Position numbers and translations under genes: made by a program | IMG/VR virus record: IMGVR_UViG_3300027797_000044 | Span: 1-47,736 of that record | Length of the DNA: 47,736 nt | Source: a virus | Reading direction: 5' to 3' (one strand) | Part shown: piece by piece, positions 21,093-31,121 of the stretch | How the letters are laid out: every line of letters begins with the position of its first letter | Numbering within the stretch: the first letter of the stretch is position 1 | The notes under the pieces: generated by a model | What the model was told of the DNA's origin: nothing | Seen by the model: only the letters and a program-made list of their open reading frames with translations | Databases searched by the model: none

Positions 21093-23923
21093 TAAGTTCC
21101 TGCCTCATGCTTTGAGTTTTGTTCGTCATAGTGGGCTAAGACATTTGATATCTTGGCGTAACCGTTAAAGGAACTGGTCATTTTAAGGCCGATATGGGTG
21201 CCGTAGCCAGTTGCTGGTATGCGGCCCTCAGAGAAGGTAGGCGCACTGACAAAAGCAAGTATGTCTCGGGCCTCTGGGTTAGAGTAGTCCATGCCAGCCT
21301 CTATTGTCCATTCGCCGGCGCAGGTAATATCTATGCCCTTCAACTCTTTATAGGTGCCTGGCTTGTTGGCGCTCAGGTATGGCATCTCAACTACGACCTG
21401 GGAGCCGTCAAAAAGGGTATTGTCTGGCCCTCCGTAAGTGTAAATTACATTTCCGGAGCGGACGTAGACCCTGTTCTTGAATACAATGATATCGTCTACG
21501 CCAAAACCAAAGTCATACTCCGACCAGGCGTTGATTGAGGATGAGCTAAACGTCGATAAGACATACACCTTTGACCCTGCGCAAATCCAATACCGCCCAT
21601 CATTGGGCTCTATGATTGCCTTAGCTGCGGCCTTTTGAGTTTCATTCAGGGTTCTGAGTAGTTCTATAAACTTTTCGTCAATAGGTGAGCCTACATCTTC
21701 CGAGTAAGCCGCATCGGTGCTTTGTCTTGCTCGAAGCGAGCGGACACCGTTGTAGGACAGGTAGAAAAGGTCTATCGCCCCAACGGATATGATTGTGCCG
21801 TTAGATGTGCAGCCGGTGTTATCGATGATCTGTATCTGCGCATTGAGCGATGGATCTGGGTCAAGGTTCCAAAGTTGGCAATTACGCTCAGTGAAGAACG
21901 CTACATACCCCTGGTATACGCCCATTCCAGTTACCGAATCACGGCAACCAAAACTACTAGATAGGTCTATAAACCCAGTGCCAGTGTCGTACACATCCCA
22001 CTTGGTTGCGTCGTTTAAGGCCGAGAAGTATATTGTTGAGCCTATGGCCACATAGGCCTTGTACTTGTAAGTAAAGGCCATCCTGAAGCCGCCGTTCTCG
22101 GCTACATTGACGGAAGCACCAAGTCCAGACACTCGGGTTGCTCCAAACTTGTACGGTATTGATGGGCGCTCGGGATCGGTAACGAGTATCCAGGCGGTCT
22201 TTCCTGCCTGGAACGTTCCCCCAAGGGTAACTTTTATTTGTTTCCTTACTAGCGCCGTAGACGCGCGCCCGCCACCAAACCTAGTTAAAGCACCTATGGC
22301 TATTGATCCCGTAGCTCCTATAGTTATTTTTTTCCCATTGTTCAGGTAGCCAATGGCCGTTGGAGACTCAATGCTTACTCCTCCGAAATTTGCATTAGCC
22401 GTATACCCGTGGTTAAGGCCGGATGACGTATTGCTGTTAATGGCGTCAATAACGTCGCCCATGGTAACTTCATTGGATTGGGACCATGCTACAGGGCCTG
22501 ATAGTAATTCTGTGACGTCATCTACCTTAAGAGAATGTATGACGTTATCACTTCCTCCGGTGAACTTACCTGGGGCGGTACCACTGGAGCTTATGGTAGC
22601 AATAAACCTTCCAGGATTGTAAGGACTTGCAACTATCGTAGAAGCATCAATAAATTCATTTATTCCGCTTACAGCGGATGGGTTTGCGCTAAACTCGACG
22701 TGCATGTACTCATTGTTAAAACCTGCACCATCAACAGCGCTCGTAGATACGCCTACATAAGCAGGATCAAGTCCGCTCCAGTTGGCACCATTGTAGTAGT
22801 ATTCAGCTTTTAGCTTATTTACAGCACTGTTTGCGTTTATTGCGCTTTTTATCGTCCATGCCAAAAGTTGACCTGGGTCGTGCGCGGTGCCGAAGTTTGG
22901 GGGTGGTATACTGTTGTAGGAAAGCGGAGTTCCAAGGGATAGTATTTCTTCTCCGTCTGGAGTAGTCGTATTAGTGCCCTTGACGTATATGCCGGTTATG
23001 GTCGGCAAGGCGGCAGCGTTTATGTATCTAAAACCCAGGTTTAAAGAGGCCTTGCCGTCTACGCCTCCAATAATGTTAAAGGTTAACCTTGAATTAATTG
23101 CGGAAAGTGGCTCCTGGGGTTTGACGACAGTGGTTACAGTTGTGGTAAGCGGTGAGTCTGCGTAAGCCTTTACTGAAAAATCGTTAGTACCTTTTCCAGT
23201 TATGTATATTTCGTTACCCAGCCTTGAAACAAGGTAATCCTTCATTGGGTCGGTCCATTCTTCGTTCTTGTTAAACAAGACCTGGGACTCAGTGATTTGG
23301 TCCTGAATAATGCCTTTTAGGTGTTCGGCAAAGTTGGCTATGCTGCCCATTGAGGAACTAGTATAACCACTGGTGAAATCCTTAATTGGCTGTCCGTTAA
23401 AGTACGGTATCTGATCTCCGTTGGCAAACTTGGCTATTACGAACGTGCTCCCGCCGTAAACAGTTGAGTACATTATCTCCTCGAGCGGGGAGCCCTCTGG
23501 ATGGTCTATGTACTGATATGTTACGCCCGCAGGCGGAATTGGGCATGCGTATCCCTGGGTCGTATCGTTGTAAGCTTCAAGAACCGCAAGCCCTCCTGGA
23601 ACTGGATTTGCCGGCCATCCCGCCAAAAGCCCCCAGTTGCTACAAGATGCTGGTATTGCACCTAAACATTCGCGATATACCTGAACGCAACCAGAGTTAG
23701 CGTTATTGGTAGACTTAAAGGCAACTATGCCATCTTCGGTCGCTTCAATTCCATATATACCAGCGCCCTGGGCGTAGGTGTATAGTGCCTTGCGTTTCTC
23801 TATCTCGCCCCCGCGCGTGATGTGCGCGTTGGTAAGCGTAGACAGTGTGCCAGGGTTCGACGACAGGCTATGCCGGCGCGTATCAAGGCCGCCCTTGAAG
23901 TTATCGACGACAATGTATGGCAT
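21092..23923 (-). CDS. Tail nozzle / tail tubular protein B (T7 gp12-like)
   Basis: The protein has 943 residues. It opens with VDNFKGGLDTRRHS, a hallmark start of podoviral tail tubular B/nozzle proteins, where NF.GG.D.R is conserved. The rest is beta-rich with many Gly, Thr and Asn residues, as expected for beta-propeller and platform domains. The order adaptor then nozzle then GNAT protein is T7-like. It overlaps the adaptor gene by one base as TAATG. Confidence 0.8.
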   Translation of the reverse strand: MPYIVVDNFKGGLDTRRHSLSSNPGTLSTLTNAHITRGGEIEKRKALYTYAQGAGIYGIEATEDGIVAFKSTNNANSGCVQVYRECLGAIPASCSNWGLLAGWPANPVPGGLAVLEAYNDTTQGYACPIPPAGVTYQYIDHPEGSPLEEIMYSTVYGGSTFVIAKFANGDQIPYFNGQPIKDFTSGYTSSSMGSIANFAEHLKGIIQDQITESQVLFNKNEEWTDPMKDYLVSRLGNEIYITGKGTNDFSVKAYADSPLTTTVTTVVKPQEPLSAINSRLTFNIIGGVDGKASLNLGFRYINAAALPTITGIYVKGTNTTTPDGEEILSLGTPLSYNSIPPPNFGTAHDPGQLLAWTIKSAINANSAVNKLKAEYYYNGANWSGLDPAYVGVSTSAVDGAGFNNEYMHVEFSANPSAVSGINEFIDASTIVASPYNPGRFIATISSSGTAPGKFTGGSDNVIHSLKVDDVTELLSGPVAWSQSNEVTMGDVIDAINSNTSSGLNHGYTANANFGGVSIESPTAIGYLNNGKKITIGATGSIAIGALTRFGGGRASTALVRKQIKVTLGGTFQAGKTAWILVTDPERPSIPYKFGATRVSGLGASVNVAENGGFRMAFTYKYKAYVAIGSTIYFSALNDATKWDVYDTGTGFIDLSSSFGCRDSVTGMGVYQGYVAFFTERNCQLWNLDPDPSLNAQIQIIDNTGCTSNGTIISVGAIDLFYLSYNGVRSLRARQSTDAAYSEDVGSPIDEKFIELLRTLNETQKAAAKAIIEPNDGRYWICAGSKVYVLSTFSSSSINAWSEYDFGFGVDDIIVFKNRVYVRSGNVIYTYGGPDNTLFDGSQVVVEMPYLSANKPGTYKELKGIDITCAGEWTIEAGMDYSNPEARDILAFVSAPTFSEGRIPATGYGTHIGLKMTSSFNGYAKISNVLAHYDEQNSKHEAGT

Positions 23924-24624
23924 TAGGATCTATCGTCTCGAGTGTAACGGCCACCAATGATGCGCAGGCGTTCGCCACGATCAAGGCCACCGCCGTAGAT
24001 AAAGCGGTCATACTTGACGCCCTTGCCCTTCATGCGGGCGTAGTGCGTGGTTGCCTGGGCGAGTTTAGCCTGAGCGTCTGCGGCCTTCGTGCGAGCAAGC
24101 ACTTCGGCAGCCGAGAATAGAACGATAAGGTTGTCGTCTAATTCTGCCGTATCAGTAGGCAGGTTGAGATTAGACAATTTCTTGATAGCCTTAAAGCGCA
24201 CCTTCTGACCGGCCGAACTGGGCACAGGCCAAACTTCAAACTGGTCATTCTCGTAGTGACGCCAGCGAACAACAGGTTCTGACTTGTTGCCTGCAATATC
24301 AGAGTCCTGGAAGTTGTATTGCTGCGGGCCAATGCCGTACTCCAGGTTGTGCCAGATATCGCCATACTTTATGTGTGCCGATGAAATGTTATCGGGGTCT
24401 ATATCGACACCGAAACTATAGTACCGCTGACTGGCAACGAGGTTGGTGTCTCGCTCTATGTAAGCAAAATCCCAATCGTGGTCAGCCCAAAGGCGCTGCT
24501 GGGTGCGACGTAGCAGGTGGTCATACTGGTCAATAGTATTGACCCCCATGCCCACGTTGGAGGATGCGCCGATCTCGGCGCGGAGCATTTCCCGCAGCTC
24601 AAGAAGGGTTGTTCCTCGGGCCAT
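23923..24624 (-). CDS. Head-tail adaptor / tail tubular protein A
   Basis: The protein has 233 residues. An N-terminal helix pair (LLELREMLRAEIG) comes first, then 'RTQQRLWADHDWDF', a segment typical of podoviral gp11-type adaptors, which read 'Q..L....DWPF'. Beta segments and a C-terminal helix with several Ala/Lys repeats follow. It lies between the capsid and nozzle genes, as expected for the adaptor ring between portal and nozzle. Confidence 0.75.
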   Translation of the reverse strand: MARGTTLLELREMLRAEIGASSNVGMGVNTIDQYDHLLRRTQQRLWADHDWDFAYIERDTNLVASQRYYSFGVDIDPDNISSAHIKYGDIWHNLEYGIGPQQYNFQDSDIAGNKSEPVVRWRHYENDQFEVWPVPSSAGQKVRFKAIKKLSNLNLPTDTAELDDNLIVLFSAAEVLARTKAADAQAKLAQATTHYARMKGKGVKYDRFIYGGGLDRGERLRIIGGRYTRDDRS

Positions 24625-24625
24625 C

Positions 24626-24949
24626 TTAGTTGTCCTTTAAGAGCTTGGACTTCTTTTCAACTACGGGAGCAGGAGCCTCGCCGCCGGCGATGCCGACTTC
24701 CGAGAAGGCGGTGACTAGGCGGGGCACTGGGCCCTGATAGATTTCTCGAACAATCTTACCATAGACTGAGATAAGACGTTCGATTTCTTCGGACTCCTTG
24801 ACGTCGGAATCTTCAAATTCGCGAACGCGAACAATAGAGTCGTTGCCGTGGATGGAACGGAGGATGGGCACTTCGGCTGCGGTGATGCGCTTTGGCACCG
24901 TGTTCAACATGTCCCCGTTGATTAGGATTTCAACATTAGCGGTTTGCAT
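24626..24949 (-). CDS. Small virion-block protein of unknown role
   Basis: The protein has 107 residues from ATG 24949. An in-frame ATG 14 codons upstream would run into the terminator zone, so the inner start is preferred. The residues 'VPKRITAAEVPILRSIHG' resemble a short motif seen in small phage head-region proteins. The C-terminus is acidic and lysine-rich. Its place after the capsid terminator and before the adaptor suggests a decoration or head-completion protein. Function unknown. Confidence 0.65.
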   Translation of the reverse strand: MQTANVEILINGDMLNTVPKRITAAEVPILRSIHGNDSIVRVREFEDSDVKESEEIERLISVYGKIVREIYQGPVPRLVTAFSEVGIAGGEAPAPVVEKKSKLLKDN

Positions 24950-24984
24950 ACATAGCAAGTGTCCCCGGCTTTTGGCCCTGCGCA

Positions 24985-25021
24985 ACAACAAAAAGGGCCC
25001 CTCCGTTGCCAGAGGGGCCCT
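24985..25021 (-). terminator. Intrinsic terminator after the capsid gene
   Basis: On the minus strand a perfect 10-bp stem (AGGGCCCCTC with GAGGGGCCCT, 24994-25003 and 25012-25021) with an 8-base loop is followed by TTTTTGTTG. It lies 19 bases after the capsid stop. It probably attenuates leftward transcription, so that head genes are expressed more than tail genes. Confidence 0.9.
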
Positions 25022-25039
25022 CGTATCGACTAAGACCGC

Positions 25040-26125
25040 TTAGACCGCGACGTAGATGCCAGAGCTGTTGAGGCGCTTGGCAACCGTACCGCCCGTCCAC
25101 GTCATCGACTTATAGATGGCGTAAACGTTCTCCGGACGAGCCGGATTGTGGATCTTCTTGTCTTCACCTTCCATGACGTACAACTGCATGGCATCATTAT
25201 CAATGATGTACGCATAGTTGGTACGGGTGGTTTCGCCAACGGCGTAACCAGGCACGGTGGCGGAGTCAAGGGTCGGGTCATACATGAACTCACCAATACC
25301 CTGGAGGGAAATGGTGCCGATCTGGATGTCGAAGCCCTTGGAGAAGCCGGACTGGGTGTAGAGGCCCTTCGAGTGGATCTCCGCTTCAAGCTTCTGGAGG
25401 AAGCCCGAACCGCAGACAATCGTGCCAGGCTTACCGCCGAAGCGGGTCAACTGGCGGACTTCCGAACGAAGACCGTCGATAATGTTGGTTTGGCCAGCTG
25501 CGTAAGTAAACTTAGCAGCGCGGTTACGCCAAGCAGGCTGGAGAGCACGGTCAATACCGCCGGTGATACCGGTAGCATTGAGATCCGCGCCGCCAGTGAT
25601 TGCAGCATTAGGACGAATGTACTTCGAGATACCCGCAAAGATATTAGCGCTTTGCGTACCGTCCAACCAGAGCATTTCGTTGAAGCCACGAGCCCAACCT
25701 TCCGCCATGTCATCCATCTTGGCCTTTAGAATGTTGGTCAAGACCGTGATATCGCGGTTGGAGTGCTTCGAGGTCGATTCGCCAGTGGCAGAATCGGTGA
25801 CGGAGATACCGTCATGCTTCAATTCCGTGAAGGTCACGGAAAGGCCAGCATGCAACTCTGCCCACGGAAACTTAATGCGCTTCGTGTTGGCAGGATTTTG
25901 GTAGCTGACAGCTTGGTTGTGGGTGTAGCCCACGATGGAGGTCGTGTAGTCAAACACGATCGGGAGGTCGATAAAACCCTTACCACCAGGGAAAGTCTGC
26001 TGGCGCTTCGTGAGAAGGTTGAGCAGGGGCTTGTTCTGGATGGTCTGGGCCATAGCGTCGCCCTTGACGTAGAAGTCGAGAGCGGAATTGGCGATGTTTT
26101 CAAGTTCGCCGACTGAGAAGGCCAT
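25040..26125 (-). CDS. Major capsid protein
   Basis: The protein has 361 residues. It lies between scaffold and adaptor genes and is followed by a strong terminator, as is usual for the most expressed virion gene. The sequence is balanced alpha/beta with a long helix near 85-110 (NILKAKMDDMAEGWARGFNE) like the spine helix of HK97-fold subunits. A C-terminal 'KSMTWTGGTVAKRLNSSGI' segment is also of capsid type. No prohead protease gene is seen near it, so maturation cleavage is not expected from context. The leader AACTATAAACTACTATG is A-rich without a Shine-Dalgarno site. Confidence 0.85.
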   Translation of the reverse strand: MAFSVGELENIANSALDFYVKGDAMAQTIQNKPLLNLLTKRQQTFPGGKGFIDLPIVFDYTTSIVGYTHNQAVSYQNPANTKRIKFPWAELHAGLSVTFTELKHDGISVTDSATGESTSKHSNRDITVLTNILKAKMDDMAEGWARGFNEMLWLDGTQSANIFAGISKYIRPNAAITGGADLNATGITGGIDRALQPAWRNRAAKFTYAAGQTNIIDGLRSEVRQLTRFGGKPGTIVCGSGFLQKLEAEIHSKGLYTQSGFSKGFDIQIGTISLQGIGEFMYDPTLDSATVPGYAVGETTRTNYAYIIDNDAMQLYVMEGEDKKIHNPARPENVYAIYKSMTWTGGTVAKRLNSSGIYVAV

Positions 26126-26147
26126 AGTAGTTTATAGTTTTTTAAGG

Positions 26148-27212
26148 TTACTGAATAGCCATACGGATAGCGTCCTCGAGAGAACGCGGAACCGGTCTGG
26201 CGTTTGCGGACGACATGGAGCTGGTGGGGTTCCGGATGCCGATTGACCTACCAGAAAGCGGGCGGAGCCGCGCGTTGACGTCGCTCAAAGCCTTTTGGGC
26301 CAAAGCGACAGCTTCTTGCGGAGAACCTGGGTTCCCATTCTGGATAAGTACGGCTGCCCGTTCCATTACCATCTCGTATTTCTTGGACCAATCCGGATCT
26401 CTGGCCTTTTCTGTCGTTTCCCAATTTAACACAGCATCGTGGATCTGCTTTTGGCTGACCTCTTGTTGATGCTGTTGTTGACGTTCCATCTGCTCTTTTT
26501 GGCGAGTTTCGTTGAATTCTTGCTGCGCCTTGTAGCGGGCAAGTTCCTTTGCGGACTCGTTATCAATGAAGCCGTCATCGACTTTAGCTCTGATATCCTC
26601 TGGCAGTTCATCGCCTGAAAACTTTGCAAGTTTACTAGCGTGTTCCTTCAGAAGCTTATAAGCCTCAATCGGGTCGTTCTTCATTAACGCCATGATGCCC
26701 ATACCTTCGGCCATCTCTGCAGGAGTTAGGCCGTTGTTGGTCATGAAAGTAGTGATCTTGTCGTATTGCTCCGCCCTGGGTTTCAGGGTATCGCGCTCCG
26801 TGATCATTTCCTTCCAGCGTGGATGGTTGTGAAACGGCAGTTTTTCGGCCTGCTTGCTGGGGTCTACCTTCTGTTGGTTCGCGTCCTTGCTAGCAACATC
26901 GGCGTTTGTCCCTTCGGCAGATTCCGTCTGCTCCCCCTCGGTGGACGAGTCTGAGTCAGGCTTGCCCTTGTTGGCTACGTTTTTTACAACGTCCAATAGG
27001 GTGGCCTTCTTTTTAGCGTCCTTGTCGTCCGCAGACGACGATTCTGCGGAATTGTTAGCGTCTATAGTAGAGCCCTCGTTATCCTGAGACACATCAGGAT
27101 AATTGCTCTCAACGGGCGCAGTTTCCTGCGTCTGGGTTAGGTTAGTGTTCTCGGCTGACGGAGCCGGGTCTGTCTCGTTTAGCGTCTGTTGCACATCGGT
27201 ATGTTTGTTCAT
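26148..27212 (-). CDS. Scaffolding protein
   Basis: The protein has 354 residues and is extremely hydrophilic. The N-terminal third is rich in Asp, Glu, Ser, Thr and Asn. The motif PFHNHPRWKEM near 130-140 is common in phage scaffolds. A Gln/Glu/Lys-rich coiled coil (about 225-265) and a basic C-terminal helix-turn (about 320-354) follow; in other scaffolds that region binds the coat protein. Position between portal and major capsid supports the call. Confidence 0.8.
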   Translation of the reverse strand: MNKHTDVQQTLNETDPAPSAENTNLTQTQETAPVESNYPDVSQDNEGSTIDANNSAESSSADDKDAKKKATLLDVVKNVANKGKPDSDSSTEGEQTESAEGTNADVASKDANQQKVDPSKQAEKLPFHNHPRWKEMITERDTLKPRAEQYDKITTFMTNNGLTPAEMAEGMGIMALMKNDPIEAYKLLKEHASKLAKFSGDELPEDIRAKVDDGFIDNESAKELARYKAQQEFNETRQKEQMERQQQHQQEVSQKQIHDAVLNWETTEKARDPDWSKKYEMVMERAAVLIQNGNPGSPQEAVALAQKALSDVNARLRPLSGRSIGIRNPTSSMSSANARPVPRSLEDAIRMAIQ

Positions 27213-27228
27213 AGTGGGAAAATGTCAA

Positions 27229-29340
27229 TTACGGAGTTAGCTCTCCGTTGCTCGGCGTCATTTGACCGCCGGCCATTTCTTCAGGGCTGGCTGGATGGCC
27301 GCCCATTGGATGGCCTGGAGCGGCTGGACCTGGCTGCGGTTGGGCTTGCTTGCCTTCCTGTGCAACTTGCAGGCCAGCGTTATCCTTGGCAGCGTTCTGG
27401 GCAACGATGGACGGTAGCGAAGCCTTGATGGCGTCGGTCAAGTCAATGCTGTCATCCATGCGCTTGATGGCTTCCTTGGCCATCCAGGACGGATCAATGC
27501 CGGGGATCTGGATGAGCGTCGGAGCAAGGCGCTCAAAGTTGGCAATTTCGGCAGCCTTATTGGGGCGACCGCTGGAGCCTGCCTGCACCTCAAGAAGCAG
27601 GTTATCAGAGATTTCCTGAGCCGATAGGGTTGGCCAAGAGGCGCCTGGACCTGCCACTCGCTGGGCCGACATAGGGTCCATCATAGTTAGCAGGACTTGG
27701 CCGGCGCACTTGCTCAACTCGGTTAGGAACTCGTCTAGGTCGTCTACGTTTGAGCCCATGGCCGTTTGACGGCTGGACTCGGCTACGGAGACTTCCGTAG
27801 CGGTAGAACTGCCCGTACCGCCCATATTGGCCTCCTGGGAGCCAATGACGCGGTAGATATCTTCCATGTACATCGACACATCGTATAGCGAAGGGTCGAT
27901 TGGGATAGGCATAACGGGCTGCAGCACGTCGCTTACCTTCTGGCCAGGCTGAATGGACTGAAGCTGGATAACCTCATTGGGCGACCGATCAATTAGCTTT
28001 CGCACGTCCGACTCGGACAAAGCGCCGATTGGAGTTACATAAAGCGGGCGGTTGGCGTTGCGGTGCTCGCGCAAGCGCTGGCGGGCAAGGTTGTATTCGC
28101 GCTGGATAGGCGTAAGCAGCCGAACGTCCGAAAGTGGGTAGATTTCCTTTTCGTTCTCAACTTCGTTAAAGGTCAACGTAAAGAACGGCCAGAAACGCTT
28201 AATCTTAATGTCGGGGCAGCTGGGTTCTTCAAGGAACTCCGGGTAGCCGTCGGCAACGACGTACCGCATGCCATCGCGCTTGCTGTAGATTTCCCATATC
28301 CGAGCGAGGCCGCAGCAATCCTTGCCGTCCTTGTCGCTTTCAATCTTTTTAACCTGATCTTCGTGGCGAGTGTAAGTCTTGCCTAAATCAACGTTGTAGA
28401 TTTCCTTAACCTCGTCAGTGGAAAGAATAAACTCTTGGGCAACCCAATCGGCACCAATAAAGCCCTTTATCTGCCGGCATTTAGGGTCTACGATGATGGA
28501 CGTCGAAAGCGGGAAGTCAAAGACAAGGCCTTCGCTTACAATGTGGTCCTGCTTTTCGGACAGTTCCTTTAGGAGTATCTTGAGCTGTTCCGCGCGCGCG
28601 CTGTGTTCGTCAAAGATATCGTCTTGTTGATCGGCCATTAAACGCTCAAGGGTTTTCAATTCCTCTGTGGCGTCGGTAATCTTTTCAGTGTCTTCTGGGC
28701 GTTTTTCCATCATCCGGTGGTAGCCAACCTTAACGTAGCCAACTCCGGTTACGCACACCCGGCGGACTAATTGCTTCATCTGGGACTTGATATCTTGGTC
28801 CTCCATGAAGTGCTGGAAGATAATTTCTAACGTGCGAGCTACCTTTTCAATATTAGACCGCTTTGTCATGCCCTGGGCAACATCATCCATTAGCGCGGTA
28901 GCCTGAGGATCAGGCATGCCGGTCTGCTGAATGGCAATTTGGTTGGCCGTTTGAGCAACTTGCAAGTCGGCTGCTTCCTCTGACCAGATTGCAAAATCCA
29001 TGGTCTTGCGGCGCTTAGCAACTGCCTTTGGGTTCTTAGAGTAAAGCGAGGCAACCTTCTGCTTGATGTGGCTTTGGACAATGTTGGCAACGTAGCGCTC
29101 GTCTTGTTCGGTCGGGTACGGCCACTGCTTGCCCATAAAGAAATCCATGTCCTGCTTCATGGTCTTGTGGGAGCGTTCCCAGTGTTTCTTTGCGCGAACT
29201 AATTTATCCTGCCATTCACCGACAAGGGCCCTGCTAGATCGCGTCTGGTCGGGGTCGGGTTTTCTGGTCACGCCAGACTTAGGCTTTTCTTGCCCAAAGG
29301 TTTCGGGAGGCTTACTTTCGATTGGTTCTTCGTTTTCCAT
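27229..29340 (-). CDS. Portal protein (head-tail connector)
   Basis: The protein has 703 residues, in the size range of P22-type portals and longer than T7 gp8. The N-terminal segment 'DFFMGKQWPYPTEQDERYVANIV' is typical of podoviral portals (GxQW then a polar turn). Long helices, a central beta-rich wing and a Gln/Pro/Gly-rich C-terminal tail follow. It lies directly after the large terminase and before the scaffold. It forms the dodecameric DNA channel. Confidence 0.85.
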   Translation of the reverse strand: MENEEPIESKPPETFGQEKPKSGVTRKPDPDQTRSSRALVGEWQDKLVRAKKHWERSHKTMKQDMDFFMGKQWPYPTEQDERYVANIVQSHIKQKVASLYSKNPKAVAKRRKTMDFAIWSEEAADLQVAQTANQIAIQQTGMPDPQATALMDDVAQGMTKRSNIEKVARTLEIIFQHFMEDQDIKSQMKQLVRRVCVTGVGYVKVGYHRMMEKRPEDTEKITDATEELKTLERLMADQQDDIFDEHSARAEQLKILLKELSEKQDHIVSEGLVFDFPLSTSIIVDPKCRQIKGFIGADWVAQEFILSTDEVKEIYNVDLGKTYTRHEDQVKKIESDKDGKDCCGLARIWEIYSKRDGMRYVVADGYPEFLEEPSCPDIKIKRFWPFFTLTFNEVENEKEIYPLSDVRLLTPIQREYNLARQRLREHRNANRPLYVTPIGALSESDVRKLIDRSPNEVIQLQSIQPGQKVSDVLQPVMPIPIDPSLYDVSMYMEDIYRVIGSQEANMGGTGSSTATEVSVAESSRQTAMGSNVDDLDEFLTELSKCAGQVLLTMMDPMSAQRVAGPGASWPTLSAQEISDNLLLEVQAGSSGRPNKAAEIANFERLAPTLIQIPGIDPSWMAKEAIKRMDDSIDLTDAIKASLPSIVAQNAAKDNAGLQVAQEGKQAQPQPGPAAPGHPMGGHPASPEEMAGGQMTPSNGELTP

Positions 29341-29355
29341 TTGTGTAAAGTGTTA

Positions 29356-30924
29356 CTAAGACCAAAAGCTTTTCAACCTGTTTTCCTTCCAAGTCATAGT
29401 TTTGCTGGCTTGCTTGACCCACTCAAGGGTTCCCCACTTAGGGCCTTCCTTGATAACTTCGGGTACCTGGGCGCCAACTTGGAAGTCCAAGCCCATGCCA
29501 ATGTGGGCAAGGGTGTCCACAAAGTCGTCGTGTCTGGCTGCGGGAAACTTAAGCATTTCGTTTTGGGCGTCTCCCCACCAACTTGCAAACCTGGGGAAGA
29601 ATACCTTGCCCATGGCCATACGGCCACGGATAGCCTGCGCGCGGGTCTGCTTGTCCTTTACCGGCGTCACCTCCTCTATGGAGCAGTAAATCTTCTCCTC
29701 TTGCATGCGTTTCCTTAGAAACGGACCTATTGCCTTGGAAATGTGCCCTTTCTCGGCTCGCCAGTTCAGGGGCTTACGGCGCTTCATTATGTCCAGCATG
29801 GCGTCGCAAACCGTATCAGTTTGGGCCCTGCGCCAAAAGATATCGGGCAGCACCCAGATATTGTCTTCTTCGTCCACGCCGACGCACATTAGCACCGTTT
29901 TGTCGGCGTCTTGGGCAATCGATACAGCGTGGTCAGAAGCAGCATAAATCCTAATATTCTTCGGTATCTTATTGGGGCTATCATAGGTTTTGATCCAGTC
30001 CTTGCGGAAAAAGTCGCCGTCGTCAGGCGTGGGCTGGCCTTGGTATAGGGCCGAAAAGCCGCGCTCGTTGAGCCGCTTGATATTAAGCAGTATGTCTATG
30101 GGGAACTGGGTTGGCCATAGCGCTTCCCCTGGCTTTCGCTTCATAGGGTCGTTTTCCACGGCTATGGCCGGTAGGGCTAGGATATGCCAATTCTCGGCTT
30201 CCTCTTTCCTGTAGCACGGGTTTCTGGGGTCCGTAAGACGGCCGATCAGGTCATCTTCGTGCCATCGGGTCATAATAATGACCACTCGGCCACCAGGCAT
30301 AAGTCGCGTCATGGCTGCTTCCGTGAACCAACTCCACATCTTGTCGCGCACGGATTTACTGTCGGCTTCCTCTCGGTCCTTAATCGGGTCGTCGATAACC
30401 AAAAGGTCTGCCCCTCGGCCAGTCAAACCACCCCCACGACCGACAAACTTCATTAACCCGCCTTCTTCGGTTTGGATTTTGTCCGCCGACGCGCTACCCG
30501 CCCTGAGTTTACAGCCTGGGAAGACTTGAGAAAAGGCACTACTTCGCATAGTTTCGCGAACAGAGCGGCCAAAATCTTGTGCAAAGTCGTCATTGTAGGT
30601 GGAGAAGATGAGTTGTCGGTATGGATCCTTGCCCATAAACCAAGCAGGAAAGCGACGGCTTGCCAGCTCCGATTTGCCGTGGCGAGGTGGCATGGTGATT
30701 ATTAGGCGCAACATACGCCCAGCTTCCACTTCCTCTAAGGCCGCTGCTATAACTTCGTGGTGCTTTGCCGGCCGATACTTGGACATGTCCGAGTTATCTG
30801 GATCCGACGGGTCTGGCATCGTGAACTGTGTAAAGTCCAGGAGGTTAGTCCTGGCCTTGCGCAACCTGAGCATGCGCTCGGCTGCAACTATTTGTTTCTG
30901 AATATCGTCAACCTCGTCTGCCAT
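29356..30924 (-). CDS. terL: Large terminase subunit
   Basis: The protein has 522 residues. An ATPase domain carries Walker A-like MPPRHGKSE (78-86) and Walker B LLVIDDP (174-180), with 'MTRWHEDDL' (219-227) as the coupling motif. The RNase H-like nuclease domain has D331 (AASDHAVS) and HDDFVD (465-470). These are the expected metal-binding acidic residues. It packages concatemeric DNA through the portal. The small terminase lies about 10 kb away rather than adjacent. One-base TAATG overlap with the previous gene. Confidence 0.95.
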   Translation of the reverse strand: MADEVDDIQKQIVAAERMLRLRKARTNLLDFTQFTMPDPSDPDNSDMSKYRPAKHHEVIAAALEEVEAGRMLRLIITMPPRHGKSELASRRFPAWFMGKDPYRQLIFSTYNDDFAQDFGRSVRETMRSSAFSQVFPGCKLRAGSASADKIQTEEGGLMKFVGRGGGLTGRGADLLVIDDPIKDREEADSKSVRDKMWSWFTEAAMTRLMPGGRVVIIMTRWHEDDLIGRLTDPRNPCYRKEEAENWHILALPAIAVENDPMKRKPGEALWPTQFPIDILLNIKRLNERGFSALYQGQPTPDDGDFFRKDWIKTYDSPNKIPKNIRIYAASDHAVSIAQDADKTVLMCVGVDEEDNIWVLPDIFWRRAQTDTVCDAMLDIMKRRKPLNWRAEKGHISKAIGPFLRKRMQEEKIYCSIEEVTPVKDKQTRAQAIRGRMAMGKVFFPRFASWWGDAQNEMLKFPAARHDDFVDTLAHIGMGLDFQVGAQVPEVIKEGPKWGTLEWVKQASKTMTWKENRLKSFWS

Positions 30925-31121
30925 TAAGACAAGTTCAGTTCGGCAATCTTGGCGTCTACCTTTGTCTTCAGGGCTTCCTTGGTTTCCGCAAACAGCACCA
31001 GCATGCCAGAAGCGTGGTAAACCTGGTTGGCCTTAACAGGAATGGCCGGCGATGCGTTCTTGCTGCCGTTAGCAATAAGGGCAGCGAAGCCGTCTTTATC
31101 GTATCGATTGGATGTGTTCAT
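30924..31121 (-). CDS. 65-aa protein between fibre and terminase
   Basis: A short soluble protein with mixed charge. The C-terminal half is a predicted helix rich in Lys and Ala (TKEALKTKVDAKIAELNL). It overlaps both neighbours by one base as TAATG, which argues that it is a real, coupled gene. I do not recognise it. Confidence 0.65.
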   Translation of the reverse strand: MNTSNRYDKDGFAALIANGSKNASPAIPVKANQVYHASGMLVLFAETKEALKTKVDAKIAELNLS